Under the pieces are notes generated by a model that worked only from the letters and a program-made list of their open reading frames with translations, ran no database searches and was not told where the DNA came from. Shown piece after piece: positions 16,387 through 25,949 of a stretch of DNA of 64,000 nucleotides. A program made the position numbers and the translations under genes. The number at the start of each line of letters is the position of its first letter. Within the stretch, counting starts at the first letter, position 1. The stretch is from CAYRGY01 sp964424075 (lineage in GTDB: Bacteria; Patescibacteriota; Gracilibacteria; UBA1369), in NCBI GenBank assembly GCA_964424075.1, contig CAYRGY010000003.1, positions 62,001 to 126,000 of the forward strand, read 5' to 3'.

Positions 16387-17301
16387 TCAGTCTTCATCAC
16401 TGGTATCCACAAGATAACCAAACATACCATCTTCTGAGGTAAACTGATCGGTCATTTGCACCCAAAATTTGGCTTCCTCACCCATTGGCTCATCACTCAT
16501 TTCAGTCACATCATCCGCAGGATATGGTGTAACATCTTCATTATAAAAATACTCAATATACTCTAATTGGGTTAGTCGACGAACATACTCATAATAACTA
16601 GCTATTTCCTCATCATCTTTCAATACTCTATCAGTTTCAGTATACATGGGGAAATGCATATCAACTTTTTTCATATATTTTAGTCCCTCTCCCAAATTTA
16701 GCTCTACTGATTTTCTCACAGGCTGTACTTCAGTCAAAATCATCCCTGTTTGCCGTATAATTCTGTAAAGAGCATGTCGAACCTCCTGCGCATAAAATCG
16801 ATCATATCTGGTATCAAAACCTAACTTACCTCGACAAACAGGACTTGAACCAGATGAAGTATAATCCTGCCAACGCCATGATTGAGGCTCATCCATGTCA
16901 AATGGAGTAACCCACCATAATCCTCCTCGAGTATAAACCGCATCGTATTTCTCATCTAAATCCATCAAATCACCTTCATATAAATTGATATCTTTTCCTA
17001 GCTTTTTTTCAGCAATATCAAGTAAAGCCGGTGATGTTTCAATAGCTTCGACTTGATAACCCTTTTCTAATAATCGTTTCGCTAATTCGCCTGTACTTAC
17101 ACAAATTTCTAAAATCTTCTTCACCGGAGTTTCATCATATTTAAGAATTTTATCTATGCTATTTGCCATAGCATCATAGTTTACACCCTGAGCTTCTTGA
17201 ATCCGATCATAATATTGAGCATATTCAGGAGTATAATTAAAAGGCGTCCTACCCCAAGCAGCTGGTCGAACCGCTGAAGTTTCGCTAAGTTTAATTCTCA
17301 T
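16387..17301 (-). CDS. class I SAM-dependent methyltransferase-like protein
   Basis: 304 aa. The Rossmann SAM-binding part lies at about 60-120: motif I reads ILEICVSTGELAKRLLEKG (a divergent E/DxGxGxG), followed by an acidic residue in VEAIETSP, then LYEGDLMDLDEKYDAVYTRGG. The C-terminal two thirds do not match a family I recognise. Start chosen at 17301, because the alternative ATG at 17352 sits inside the -35 box of this gene's own promoter. The substrate is unknown. The gene is divergent from the TPR gene at 17454. Confidence 0.7.
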   Translation of the reverse strand: MRIKLSETSAVRPAAWGRTPFNYTPEYAQYYDRIQEAQGVNYDAMANSIDKILKYDETPVKKILEICVSTGELAKRLLEKGYQVEAIETSPALLDIAEKKLGKDINLYEGDLMDLDEKYDAVYTRGGLWWVTPFDMDEPQSWRWQDYTSSGSSPVCRGKLGFDTRYDRFYAQEVRHALYRIIRQTGMILTEVQPVRKSVELNLGEGLKYMKKVDMHFPMYTETDRVLKDDEEIASYYEYVRRLTQLEYIEYFYNEDVTPYPADDVTEMSDEPMGEEAKFWVQMTDQFTSEDGMFGYLVDTSDED

Positions 17302-17324
17302 ATGAAAAAGGTTAAGTCGAATAA

Positions 17325-17352
17325 AATATAGCAAATTTTCTGCGTATGTCAA
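17325..17352 (-). promoter_or_regulatory. promoter of the methyltransferase gene
   Basis: Minus strand TTGACA (17352-17347, perfect), 16-base spacer, TATATT (17330-17325), predicted leader about 17 nt. This decides the start codon at 17301. Confidence 0.65.
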
Positions 17353-17397
17353 TAAACGAGCCTTATATATATAGTATCAAATCTCGGCTATGGATCC

Positions 17398-17426
17398 TTG
17401 AATCCTTATGTTTTTTTTGCTATAAT
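17398..17426 (+). promoter_or_regulatory. promoter of the TPR protein gene
   Basis: TTGAAT (17398-17403), 17-base spacer, TATAAT (17421-17426, perfect), 27 bases before the ATG at 17454. Confidence 0.7.
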
Positions 17427-17453
17427 AATTAGATATCAAAAATAAAAACAAAA

Positions 17454-18062
17454 ATGATTCAGGAAGATTCCAATATTAATTATCTCCTTGAGGAAGCTGA
17501 TCAAAGTAAAATCAAAGGAGAGCACCAACAAGCAATTAAGACTTGTGAAAGAGTTTTAACGCAAGATTTAGATTGTCAGGAAGCTTATGAAGAAATTGGC
17601 GACAATTATCTAAGTTTGAAGCTTTATGATAAAGCTGAAAAAGCCCTTTTGCAGTCACTTCGCATTAATCCCCTGTCTGCTAATGCACATTATCTTTATG
17701 GTTTCACAAAATCTGCCCTTGGAGAATGGGCAGAATCAATTGATCACCTGGAAAAAGCTGATGAAATTCAGCCAAATCACCCCGAAATCCTTCGCTGCCT
17801 AGGCTGGTCAATTTTCCATTCTGGAAAACGCAAACAAGGACTAGTAATTCTGGAAAGATCACTCAATCTAAGCCCTCAAGATCCGCTAATCTTAAGCGAT
17901 CTTGGAGTTTGTTACTTAAATGACAAGAATTTCGACCGAGCAAAATTCCTGTTTAAGCAAGTTCTAGACCTTGAACCTGAAAATGAAAAGGTCAAAGAAT
18001 GCCTTTATGCAGTCGAATTCTTTAAAAAAGAGTTCAAGAAGTTCCGCGAACAGAATAAGTAA
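17454..18062 (+). CDS. tetratricopeptide repeat protein
   Basis: 202 aa, all-helical, no signal peptide or membrane segment. About five TPR units can be traced from residue 15 to 185, with the usual spacing of W/L-G-A/Y-A-P positions (for example ALLQSLRINPLSANAHYLYG, ILERSLNLSPQDPLILSDLG, LFKQVLDLEPENEKVKECL). TPR proteins are scaffolds for protein-protein contacts; the partner is not evident from neighbours. It is transcribed from its own promoter and is followed by rnpB, whose promoter lies 80 bases downstream. Confidence 0.85.
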   Translation: MIQEDSNINYLLEEADQSKIKGEHQQAIKTCERVLTQDLDCQEAYEEIGDNYLSLKLYDKAEKALLQSLRINPLSANAHYLYGFTKSALGEWAESIDHLEKADEIQPNHPEILRCLGWSIFHSGKRKQGLVILERSLNLSPQDPLILSDLGVCYLNDKNFDRAKFLFKQVLDLEPENEKVKECLYAVEFFKKEFKKFREQNK

Positions 18063-18142
18063 TACTCACGAACGAAGTAAGTGAGCGGCGAGCGAATATA
18101 TCGCGAGCCAATAGCAATTCGAAGAATTGACTGATTTTCTAT

Positions 18143-18171
18143 TTGCCAAAAAGCGCGGTTGATATTAAAAT
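18143..18171 (+). promoter_or_regulatory. promoter of rnpB
   Basis: TTGCCA (18143-18148), 17-base spacer, TAAAAT (18166-18171). The expected start, 7-10 bases on, coincides with the first base of the P1 helix at 18181. Confidence 0.65.
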
Positions 18172-18180
18172 ACCAGCCAT

Positions 18181-18556
18181 GATTCCTATTAGTGAGCAAT
18201 CACTGTGATCTTTAAGAACACAGAGGAAAGTCCGAGCACCACAGAGAAAGGTAACAGCTAACGGCTGTGGCTCTACCCTCATAAGGCAGAGTACGGAAAG
18301 TGCCACAGAGACAATACTAGCCAGCATTTGCTGGTGAAAGGTGAAAAGGCTCGCTCAGCGGGCAAAAGCTGGTAAAAACAGCATTTCGGTAAACCCTACC
18401 CGGTGCAAAGTGGGATGGGAGAAGAAGGCAAAAGCTTACTCTCTGAAGCTCTTTACTCCCCACTGCAAGAGGCAATTGGCGACAATTGTCCCAGATAGAT
18501 GATTGCAATCATGCCTTGGCATGATACAGAACTCGGCTTATGATCTAATAGGTATC
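18181..18556 (+). ncRNA. rnpB: RNase P RNA, bacterial class A
   Basis: Catalytic RNA that trims the 5' ends of pre-tRNAs. The universal 5' core GAGGAAAGTCCGAGC (18223-18237) and the matching 3' core ACAGAACTCGGCTTA (about 18527-18541) are present and form P4. The ends are set by helix P1: 18185-18191 pairs with 18546-18552 and extends to 18181/18556 with one mismatch. Length of about 376 nt is normal. A hairpin with a GCGA tetraloop near 18472-18491 and two perfect short stems near 18500-18525 fit peripheral helices and P18. Its protein partner rnpA is about 15 kb away. Confidence 0.95.
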
Positions 18557-18573
18557 AACTCTTATTATAAGGC

Positions 18574-20016
18574 ATGAAACCTATTGAAATCATTTTTGGT
18601 CTAATTCGCATTCCGATAGATTATTTGATTACAATAGGTTCATTCATGCTGGCTTATTATCTGCGCTCCACCACCGACTTAATTCCCGGAGTGCAGCTTC
18701 CGGTAACCATTTCCGAATTTCCAACATTTCAGGAACACCTCCTTTTTAGCAGCATAGTAGCAGCTGTTTTAATTGCCATCATGGCCGCCAGCGGACTGTT
18801 TCAACTACGACAACAACTCAAATTATCCAAGCAATTCAGCCATATTTTAGTTTCCACCACTATTTGGCTTTTTGTTATCATATCCTATTATTTTATCATT
18901 AGAGCATTCCCCTATTCCCGTCTGGCTCTCTTCCACACCTGGTGGATGACCATTCTTCTGATCAGTCTGGCACATTGGATACTGCATCTCATCCAACAAA
19001 AAATGTACATTTCCGGGAAAATTCAGACCCGAGTCTTACTTGTTGGAATCAACAAAATTACCGAAGATTTCGCTAATCTTTATTTTAAGAATCCCCAACT
19101 TCAATGTGTCGGCTATTTAAATAATACAGAGCAGGACATACCCAAAATAAAATATCTGGGAACTCTTGCTAACTTGGAGCAAACAGTCAAAAAAAAGCGC
19201 ATAGAAAAAATTATTCAAATTTCCTCTAAGCTCTCCGAATCACAGGAAACCAACCTACTGGATTTCTGCCGCGAACATCATCTGGACTATAGCTTTATTC
19301 CTGATCAACTTGAGGTACAGCGCTCTAATATCGAAATTGAAACCTTCAATGGTATTCCGATGATCAACCTCAAACCAACACCTCTGGATGGCTGGGGTCG
19401 AGTAATCAAACGACTGTTTGATCTTATTGCAAGCTTATTTTTACTAGTAGCACTATCACCCATCATGTTAATTGTCGCAATTGCTATAAAACTTGAAGAT
19501 CCAAAATCCCCTATCCTATTTATTAAAAATCCCGACGGCGCCAGAGTTAAGAGAGTCGGTCAGAAAGGTAAACTGTTCCACTTTTTTAAATTCCGCTCCA
19601 TGATCCCCAATGCGCATAGTCTTAGGGACAAATATGCACAGCAAAATACTCGTAAAGACTCTCCTTTGGTCAAAATTAAGAATGACCCCCGTATTACAAG
19701 GGTTGGTAAATTCATTCGTAAAACCTCACTGGATGAATTGCCACAACTTTGGAGCGTTCTTAAAGGAGATATGTCACTTGTCGGTCCACGACCGCATTTG
19801 CCAGAGGAAGTCGCCAAATATCAAAAACATCACAAATTTGTTTTAACCATCAAACCAGGTATCACCGGTTTGGCCCAAATCAGTGGACGTAGTGATTTGG
19901 ACTTTGAAACTGAAGTTAAACTTGATACATATTATATAGAGAACTGGAGTTTATGGTTAGACATTAAAATCCTCTTCCAGACAATCTTTGTAGTCTTCAA
20001 AAAATACGAAGAATAG
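18574..20016 (+). CDS. polyprenyl-phosphate sugar-1-phosphate transferase (exopolysaccharide initiator)
   Basis: 480 aa membrane enzyme that moves a sugar phosphate from a nucleotide sugar to undecaprenyl phosphate, the first step in building a surface glycan. Four N-terminal transmembrane helices (to about 145), a Rossmann-like linker domain (about 150-265), one more helix (LFDLIASLFLLVALSPIML) and the C-terminal bacterial sugar transferase domain with the phrases FFKFRSM, DELPQLWSVLKGDMSLVG and PGITGLAQISGR. Length is typical of WbaP/CpsE-type proteins. It starts 17 bases after the RNase P RNA, with which it may be co-transcribed. Confidence 0.93.
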   Translation: MKPIEIIFGLIRIPIDYLITIGSFMLAYYLRSTTDLIPGVQLPVTISEFPTFQEHLLFSSIVAAVLIAIMAASGLFQLRQQLKLSKQFSHILVSTTIWLFVIISYYFIIRAFPYSRLALFHTWWMTILLISLAHWILHLIQQKMYISGKIQTRVLLVGINKITEDFANLYFKNPQLQCVGYLNNTEQDIPKIKYLGTLANLEQTVKKKRIEKIIQISSKLSESQETNLLDFCREHHLDYSFIPDQLEVQRSNIEIETFNGIPMINLKPTPLDGWGRVIKRLFDLIASLFLLVALSPIMLIVAIAIKLEDPKSPILFIKNPDGARVKRVGQKGKLFHFFKFRSMIPNAHSLRDKYAQQNTRKDSPLVKIKNDPRITRVGKFIRKTSLDELPQLWSVLKGDMSLVGPRPHLPEEVAKYQKHHKFVLTIKPGITGLAQISGRSDLDFETEVKLDTYYIENWSLWLDIKILFQTIFVVFKKYEE

Positions 20017-20045
20017 CCTAGAATCCCTAAAATTCACACCCACAC

Positions 20046-22808
20046 ATGATTAAAAAAGCAATAGAGAAATTACTTGGTGATCCCAATCTAAAACAAATCA
20101 AGAAACTTCAACCACTGGTAGCACAAATCAATCAAATTGAAGAACAGTTTCAACAAGAAATAACGACAGATGATGCGATTAAAGCCAAAACCGAAGAATT
20201 TAAGTCACGCATTGCTAAAGGCGAAACTTTAGATGATTTATTACCTGAAGCTTTTGCTTTAGTCAAAACCGCCTGCCGACATTTAGACGGACGCCAATTC
20301 AAATTAACCAAATTATTTGAGAAAGACACTAATCAATCCGGTGATTCTGACAAGCCCAATTACACCTGGGAAATGATCCCTTTTGATGTGCAACTTTTGG
20401 GAGGAATTATCCTACATCAGGGTAAGATTGCAGAAATGAAAACCGGTGAAGGAAAAACTCTGGTTTGTACCATGCCGCTATACCTCAATGCACTAACCGG
20501 CAAAGGGGCTTTCCTTGTGACAGTAAACGAATATTTAGCTCAAAGAGATGCTGAATGGATGGGAATACTCTTCAACTTACTTGGCTTGACCGTAGGAGTT
20601 AACCTCTCCGGAATGAGCTTAGAACAAAAGAAAGAAGCCTATACCAATGACATTGTCTATGGCACCAACGGTGAATTCGGATTCGACTATCTGCGAGATA
20701 ATATGGCCACCAGTTCTGAAAATTTAGTTCAAAAAACTCAAAATTTTGCCATTGTGGATGAAGTCGATTCGATTCTAATTGATGAAGCCAGAACTCCTTT
20801 GATTATTTCCGCTCCGGCCGAAGAATCCACTGAAAAATATCAACGCTACAATTCTTACATCAACAAATTGGTTGCCGACGAAGACTACGAAATTGACGAA
20901 AAAATGAAAACCGCAACCTTAACCGAAAAAGGAATTGCCCGCATGGAAGAGATTCTGGGCATTGATAATATTTATACTGATGCCGGATTTGAAGAGGTTC
21001 ATCACATCGAACAAGCTCTCAAAGCCAACACGATTTTTAACCTCGACACAGAATATGTAGTCAAAGACGGAGAAATCATTATCGTTGATGAATTCACCGG
21101 ACGTCTTATGCCTGGCCGTAGATTTTCCGATGGTTTGCATCAAGCTTTGGAAGCTAAAGAAAATGTCGAAGTTAAACGCGAAAGTAAGACTCTTGCCACA
21201 ATAACCTTCCAAAATTATTTTCGTCTTTTCCAAAAATTGGCAGGTATGACAGGTACAGCAAAAACTGAGGAAGAAGAATTCGAACAAATTTATGGTTTAA
21301 GTGTTCTGATTGTTCCTACCAACAAACCAGTCGTTCGAAAAGATCAGTCCGATGTAATTTTTAAAAATGTTAGAGGGAAATTCATCGCCATTGCCACCAG
21401 AGTTAAACAAGCCCATCAAATTGGTCAACCTGTCTTAATCGGCACGGTATCCATCGAAAAATCTGAGGCACTCAGTAAAGTGTTGGCAGATCGCAGCATT
21501 CCTCACAGCGTTTTAAATGCCAAATTCCATGAACAAGAAGCGGAAATTGTTGCGGGAGCCGGCGAAAAAGGTGCTGTCACCATTGCCACCAATATGGCCG
21601 GTCGAGGTACTGATATTAAAATGACAGAGGAAGTCAAAGGTTTAGGCGGACTCCTAGTCATCGGTACGGAAAGACATGAATCCCGTCGTATCGACAATCA
21701 GCTTCGCGGTCGTTCCGGTCGTCAAGGTGACCCGGGTGAAAGTCAGTTTTTCATTTCCATGGAAGATGAATTAATGCGCCTGTTCGGAGGTGAAAAAATT
21801 CGTTCCATGATGGAAAGACTAAATTTACCTGATGAAACCCCCGTGCAAAATCCACTAATCAGCAATTCCATTGAAAGCGCTCAGAAAAAAGTGGAAGGTC
21901 GTAATTTTGATATTAGAAAACATGTCGTGGAATATGATGATGTTATTAATAAACACCGAGAAATTGTTTACAAAATACGCCAAAAAATTCTCCATAATGA
22001 AAGTATCAAGAATGAAATTCTGCTAATCATAGCCAAACAAGCCGAAAGAATTGTTCTAAGCAACACTCTTCCAGACAAAAGACTTTATGATTATGATGAA
22101 ATAGTAAATCAATTGGAATTACTGGACTCCTCAGTACGCTCAAAATTAGAACGTAAATTGCTGGAAGACTTGGTTGATAATGAAGCTTTAATTGATCATA
22201 TAAAGACTTATCTGCAAGAGGTGTATGGCAACAAAGAAGATCAATTGACCGACCCAGAAGTACTTAGACAAATTGAAACCAATGTTTACCTCCGGACTAT
22301 AGATCGACTCTGGATGGATCATATCGATCAAATGCAGGGATTACGAGAAAGCGTAGCATTACGTGGCTATGCACAACGCAATCCACTAATTGAATATAAA
22401 GAGCAAGCCTTTACCAAATTCCAACAATTACTGGGAAATATTCAATTCAACACTTTGAATACACTGTTTAAGCTTGATCTTAACCACCTACCCCCTCACC
22501 TCCTGAAAAGACCACCTTCCATATTGGAGACACTTCGCACCAATGCTGATCAAATTGAGGGAGGACTTCAATCTGCCATCAAAAAACACACCACCAGCTC
22601 TAACTGGAATTTACCCCAAGCAGACGATAAACCTCAACCATTTGGCACCACACCAAACACTCCCACTGCTGACAATGGTATCAGAGTAGTCAAAGCAGAT
22701 AATGATCAAGCTGTTGATCCAAATTCACTTCCTTGCGCCAAATTGGGTCGCAATGAGATTTGTCCTGAATGCGGAGTCAAAGCTAAAAAATGTCCTAAAC
22801 AAAAATAG
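20046..22808 (+). CDS. secA: preprotein translocase ATPase SecA
   Basis: 920 aa motor that drives proteins through SecYEG. The DEAD motor core is clear: Walker A EMKTGEGKT at about 130-138, IVDEVDSILIDEARTPL, the pre-protein cross-linking region, NMAGRGTDIK and QLRGRSGRQGD of the second motor domain, and the helical wing and scaffold regions. The C-terminus has a zinc-type tail (PCAKLGRN, ICPEC, KKCPK) with the SecB/phospholipid-binding pattern. It starts 29 bases after the sugar transferase gene and is followed immediately by a small membrane protein gene. Confidence 0.97.
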   Translation: MIKKAIEKLLGDPNLKQIKKLQPLVAQINQIEEQFQQEITTDDAIKAKTEEFKSRIAKGETLDDLLPEAFALVKTACRHLDGRQFKLTKLFEKDTNQSGDSDKPNYTWEMIPFDVQLLGGIILHQGKIAEMKTGEGKTLVCTMPLYLNALTGKGAFLVTVNEYLAQRDAEWMGILFNLLGLTVGVNLSGMSLEQKKEAYTNDIVYGTNGEFGFDYLRDNMATSSENLVQKTQNFAIVDEVDSILIDEARTPLIISAPAEESTEKYQRYNSYINKLVADEDYEIDEKMKTATLTEKGIARMEEILGIDNIYTDAGFEEVHHIEQALKANTIFNLDTEYVVKDGEIIIVDEFTGRLMPGRRFSDGLHQALEAKENVEVKRESKTLATITFQNYFRLFQKLAGMTGTAKTEEEEFEQIYGLSVLIVPTNKPVVRKDQSDVIFKNVRGKFIAIATRVKQAHQIGQPVLIGTVSIEKSEALSKVLADRSIPHSVLNAKFHEQEAEIVAGAGEKGAVTIATNMAGRGTDIKMTEEVKGLGGLLVIGTERHESRRIDNQLRGRSGRQGDPGESQFFISMEDELMRLFGGEKIRSMMERLNLPDETPVQNPLISNSIESAQKKVEGRNFDIRKHVVEYDDVINKHREIVYKIRQKILHNESIKNEILLIIAKQAERIVLSNTLPDKRLYDYDEIVNQLELLDSSVRSKLERKLLEDLVDNEALIDHIKTYLQEVYGNKEDQLTDPEVLRQIETNVYLRTIDRLWMDHIDQMQGLRESVALRGYAQRNPLIEYKEQAFTKFQQLLGNIQFNTLNTLFKLDLNHLPPHLLKRPPSILETLRTNADQIEGGLQSAIKKHTTSSNWNLPQADDKPQPFGTTPNTPTADNGIRVVKADNDQAVDPNSLPCAKLGRNEICPECGVKAKKCPKQK

Positions 22809-22809
22809 T

Positions 22810-23100
22810 ATGCTCAAAAAAGCCAATAGTATTTTAACCAATATTAGCAATTTCATTATTGGTTTTCTGGCAGGATCATTTATTTTTTTGTTATTAGTAA
22901 AATATTCCCTGGTCGGCAGCATACTATTCACTTTGGCTATTGGCTTCACGATAAATTACCTACTGGCAAGAAATAAAGATAAAAAGCCCCATCTGAAATG
23001 GATTAATCAGGGACTGTTTTACTTCAACATTACTCTGGCATTGCTATCAGTGGTCAGCTTCATACTAATAGCTGTACTCGCGAATCATTCACTCAGCTAA
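22810..23100 (+). CDS. small membrane protein of unknown function
   Basis: 96 aa, three predicted transmembrane helices (about 12-32, 34-52 and 68-92) with basic loops (RNKDKKPHLKW). No family recognised. The start chosen is the ATG 1 base after the secA stop; the frame is open further upstream inside secA, but that part is antisense-free coding shadow. Because it follows secA so tightly, a link to export or membrane insertion is possible, but that is only positional. Its stop shares the four bases CTAA with the stop of the convergent ftsK gene. Confidence 0.7.
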   Translation: MLKKANSILTNISNFIIGFLAGSFIFLLLVKYSLVGSILFTLAIGFTINYLLARNKDKKPHLKWINQGLFYFNITLALLSVVSFILIAVLANHSLS

Positions 23101-25538
23101 TCTACATAAATTTCACGTGGCTTAGCTCCATTAACAGGGCCAATCGCACCATTGTCTTCCATCAAATCTAAAAGCCTGGCCGCTCGGGCATAGCCAATTT
23201 TCAGGCGACGCTGCAACAGTGAAGCAGACGCTTTACGCTGTTCCATAACTACCTGCAATGCTTGTTCATACATTGCATCCACATCAGAGGCATCGGAGTT
23301 AATCCCGGAATTGGGTAAACCTTGCACAGACTCTTTTAAAACTTTGGGAGAAACAATATCTACATGATAAACGGGATCGCCATGCAATTTAACATTATTT
23401 ACCACCCGTTCAATTTCCTTAGATGAAACAAAGATACCCTGAATACGTGATAATTTACTGGTTCCACCAGGCAAATAAAGCATATCACCTTTTCCAAGCA
23501 AATCCTCAGCGCCACCTCCATCAATGATGGTACGGGAGTCAACCTGAGAAGACACCGCAAAGGCAATTCTAGCAGGAATATTCGCTTTGATCAGACCGGT
23601 TATCACATCAACCGATGGTCTTTGAGTTGCTATCACCAAATGTAAACCTACAGCTCGAGCCATTTGCGCTATACGACAAATAGATGCTTCAACTTCCTTT
23701 CCGGAAGCCATCATTAAATCTGCCAATTCATCAATAATAATAACAATTTTAGGCATTTTCTGTAAATCTCCACATTGTCCTTCAATTGAAGTTTGCACTT
23801 CCTCATCATCCACTCTCTGCACAAATCCCTGCCCGTCTGACAAATCCATATCTGCAGCTTCCTCAATCAAATCTCCGCCTCCATTTTTATTAGCCTTTTC
23901 AGCACATAAAGTATTATAGTCTTTAATATTTCGGCATCCCAATTCAGCAAATAATTGATAGCGCCGATTCATTTCTGACACAGCCCAACGCAAAGCAATA
24001 GCAGCCTTCTCCGGATCAGTAATCACCGGAGTCAATAAATGCGGTAATCCATTATAACCGGTTAATTCAACCCGTTTGGGATCAACCAAAATCATGCGCA
24101 AATCCGCCGGTGAGTTTTGATATAGTAGCGACAAAATAAATGTATTCATACCCACAGATTTTCCTGATCCGGTAGCACCCGCTATCAAAATATGAGGCAT
24201 AGCACCCAGATCACCCACAATTGGTTTACCGGAAACATCCCTACCTAGTGGGAAGCGCAAATTGGAATCAAGTTCACTATATTCCTTGCTTTCCATAATT
24301 TCACGCAAATGCACCACTGAACGATTTTCATTTGGCACCTCAATCCCCACTAGTCCCCGCCCCGGAATAGGAGCTTCAATTCTAATAGCATGAGCTGCTA
24401 ATGCTAGGGCCAAATCATTTTTCAAAGTAGTAATTTTGGACAACTTAATACCTTCATGAGGTTTTAAAGTATACTGAATGACAGTTGGTCCAACATGAAC
24501 ATCATGCATAGAAACATCAATGCCGAATTGTTGTAATTTTTCCTGAATCTTTAAAGCATTGTCCGCCAACATTTCATCATCTAAAGCAATATCCGGAACC
24601 GCTGGTGATAGCAAATCCAAACTGGGTGCTTTCCAGTCAGAGGCAATATTGCCATCCCCTGAAGTTAATGCTTCATCTTCACTTTTGATCGGAATCTGTT
24701 TGGTTCTGTCATCTTTGCCGTCTTCAGAAACTTCCGGATCACTGGAAATATTCGCCCTCTTAATTTTAATTGTCGGTTCATCTTCATAATTTGCCGGCAT
24801 CCCGAAATCACTGTCCGGCATTTTTTCAATATGCTTGATCACTTCTCTCGGATCAAAATCTTCTAATTCATCATCCTCTTCAACTAATTCTTTCTGAGCC
24901 TTTCGTCTAGGAACTTCTTCCAAATCATCAACTCGATTGATTTTTACAAAATCAAAACTGGGTTTAAAAAAGTTAACTAAATCAATTATCGAAATTTCAA
25001 AAGTCATCAAAATGCCAACTACAAATACTATAAAAAACACGACTGCTGACCCCAACGCTCCCATTTTAAACACTTCCAAAAACAAGAAATTCGTTACAAA
25101 TCCGACATATCCACCATATTCTCCGGCTTGTGCAGAACTGTAAATTGCATCCATTGGTACATACAAATGCAATACAGACAATACAGCCAAAGTCATCAGC
25201 ACCATTCCAATCAGCTTAGAAACTGCCAAAGCAATTTTTTTAGATAAAAAGTAGTAAAGTGATATCGCGATTAACACGAATGGAAAAACATACACTCCCC
25301 AACCTAAAATCGGGCCAATGAATTCAAGCCAATATTCTCCTACTATACCAAAACTATTGTAAAAACTCAGTATAGTAAAAACACCAACCGACAAATAAGC
25401 TATTCCATAGATATCCCTCAAAACAGAGCTTTTTAGATTCAATTCTAAAACAGGCTTCTGCTTTCGAGTAGTAATTCGACGACGCTTTCTGGTTGTTGCC
25501 GTCGAGCGAGTAGTTCGACGTTTCTTTTTTCTTGGCAT
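23097..25538 (-). CDS. ftsK: DNA translocase FtsK/SpoIIIE
   Basis: 813 aa septal DNA pump that clears the chromosome from the division site. A very basic N-terminus (1-28), about four transmembrane helices (35-190), an acidic linker (200-310) and the motor domain: Walker A GATGSGKS near 451-458, Walker B KIVIIIDELADLM, and IATQRPSVDVITGLIKANIP. The C-terminal gamma winged helix is complete (ASLLQRRLKIGYARAARLLD). The linker is much shorter than in E. coli, as in SpoIIIE. It is transcribed from its own promoter. Confidence 0.97.
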   Translation of the reverse strand: MPRKKKRRTTRSTATTRKRRRITTRKQKPVLELNLKSSVLRDIYGIAYLSVGVFTILSFYNSFGIVGEYWLEFIGPILGWGVYVFPFVLIAISLYYFLSKKIALAVSKLIGMVLMTLAVLSVLHLYVPMDAIYSSAQAGEYGGYVGFVTNFLFLEVFKMGALGSAVVFFIVFVVGILMTFEISIIDLVNFFKPSFDFVKINRVDDLEEVPRRKAQKELVEEDDELEDFDPREVIKHIEKMPDSDFGMPANYEDEPTIKIKRANISSDPEVSEDGKDDRTKQIPIKSEDEALTSGDGNIASDWKAPSLDLLSPAVPDIALDDEMLADNALKIQEKLQQFGIDVSMHDVHVGPTVIQYTLKPHEGIKLSKITTLKNDLALALAAHAIRIEAPIPGRGLVGIEVPNENRSVVHLREIMESKEYSELDSNLRFPLGRDVSGKPIVGDLGAMPHILIAGATGSGKSVGMNTFILSLLYQNSPADLRMILVDPKRVELTGYNGLPHLLTPVITDPEKAAIALRWAVSEMNRRYQLFAELGCRNIKDYNTLCAEKANKNGGGDLIEEAADMDLSDGQGFVQRVDDEEVQTSIEGQCGDLQKMPKIVIIIDELADLMMASGKEVEASICRIAQMARAVGLHLVIATQRPSVDVITGLIKANIPARIAFAVSSQVDSRTIIDGGGAEDLLGKGDMLYLPGGTSKLSRIQGIFVSSKEIERVVNNVKLHGDPVYHVDIVSPKVLKESVQGLPNSGINSDASDVDAMYEQALQVVMEQRKASASLLQRRLKIGYARAARLLDLMEDNGAIGPVNGAKPREIYVD

Positions 25539-25561
25539 ATGGATTTTTGTTTAACGTGATA

Positions 25562-25590
25562 AATATAGCAAAAACCATGATGGAAGCCAA
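25562..25590 (-). promoter_or_regulatory. promoter of ftsK
   Basis: Minus strand TTGGCT (25590-25585), 17-base spacer, TATATT (25567-25562), 24 bases before the ATG at 25538. It sits just after the stop of the broken small gene upstream. Confidence 0.6.
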
Positions 25591-25592
25591 GA

Positions 25593-25909
25593 CTAGCGCA
25601 ACTTATCACGTAAACAACTAATTTGATTGACCATGCACTGCTTATAATCTCGATCTGCTTCAGCAGCAGGCTTCTTTCCATTGGTAGCATTTTTAGTATG
25701 ACAATCCTGGAAAATTTGCTCACAATCTGTTAAAGCATCATGCTGCCTATCCCCTTTAATAGCTCAGTAACAGCTTGCGAAGCTTCTGTGCGCATAATTA
25801 TCAACTCTGACATTTTCATATCAACAGTAGGCTCTTCATCTTTCAATAAATCACAACCCTGTGATAAACTTGCGCACGACGCCACAAATACTAAGTCTCT
25901 TAATTTCAT
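25593..25909 (-). pseudogene. small Cys-rich secreted protein gene with a -1 frameshift
   Basis: From the minus-strand ATG at 25909, 59 codons run to a TAA at 25730: MKLRDLVFVASCASLSQGC looks like a signal or weak lipoprotein peptide. At 25757-25751 the frame passes the heptamer A AAG GGG. Slipping back one base there continues as GDRQHDALTDCEQIFQDC and ends at the TAG 25595-25593 after QCMVNQISCLRDKLR, giving a 105 aa product. That second part has two Cx6C pairs, the pattern of a disulphide-linked helical hairpin. Either this is a gene broken by an indel in the G run, or it uses programmed -1 frameshifting. No strong downstream pseudoknot is evident, so the first is more likely. Confidence 0.5.
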
Positions 25910-25949
25910 AATAATTGTTAGAACTCGAATAATAACTAAATTTAAATAA

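Noticed and set aside
17302..17352. ATG at 17352 for the methyltransferase gene
   Set aside because: It lies inside the -35 box of the promoter that fits the start at 17301.
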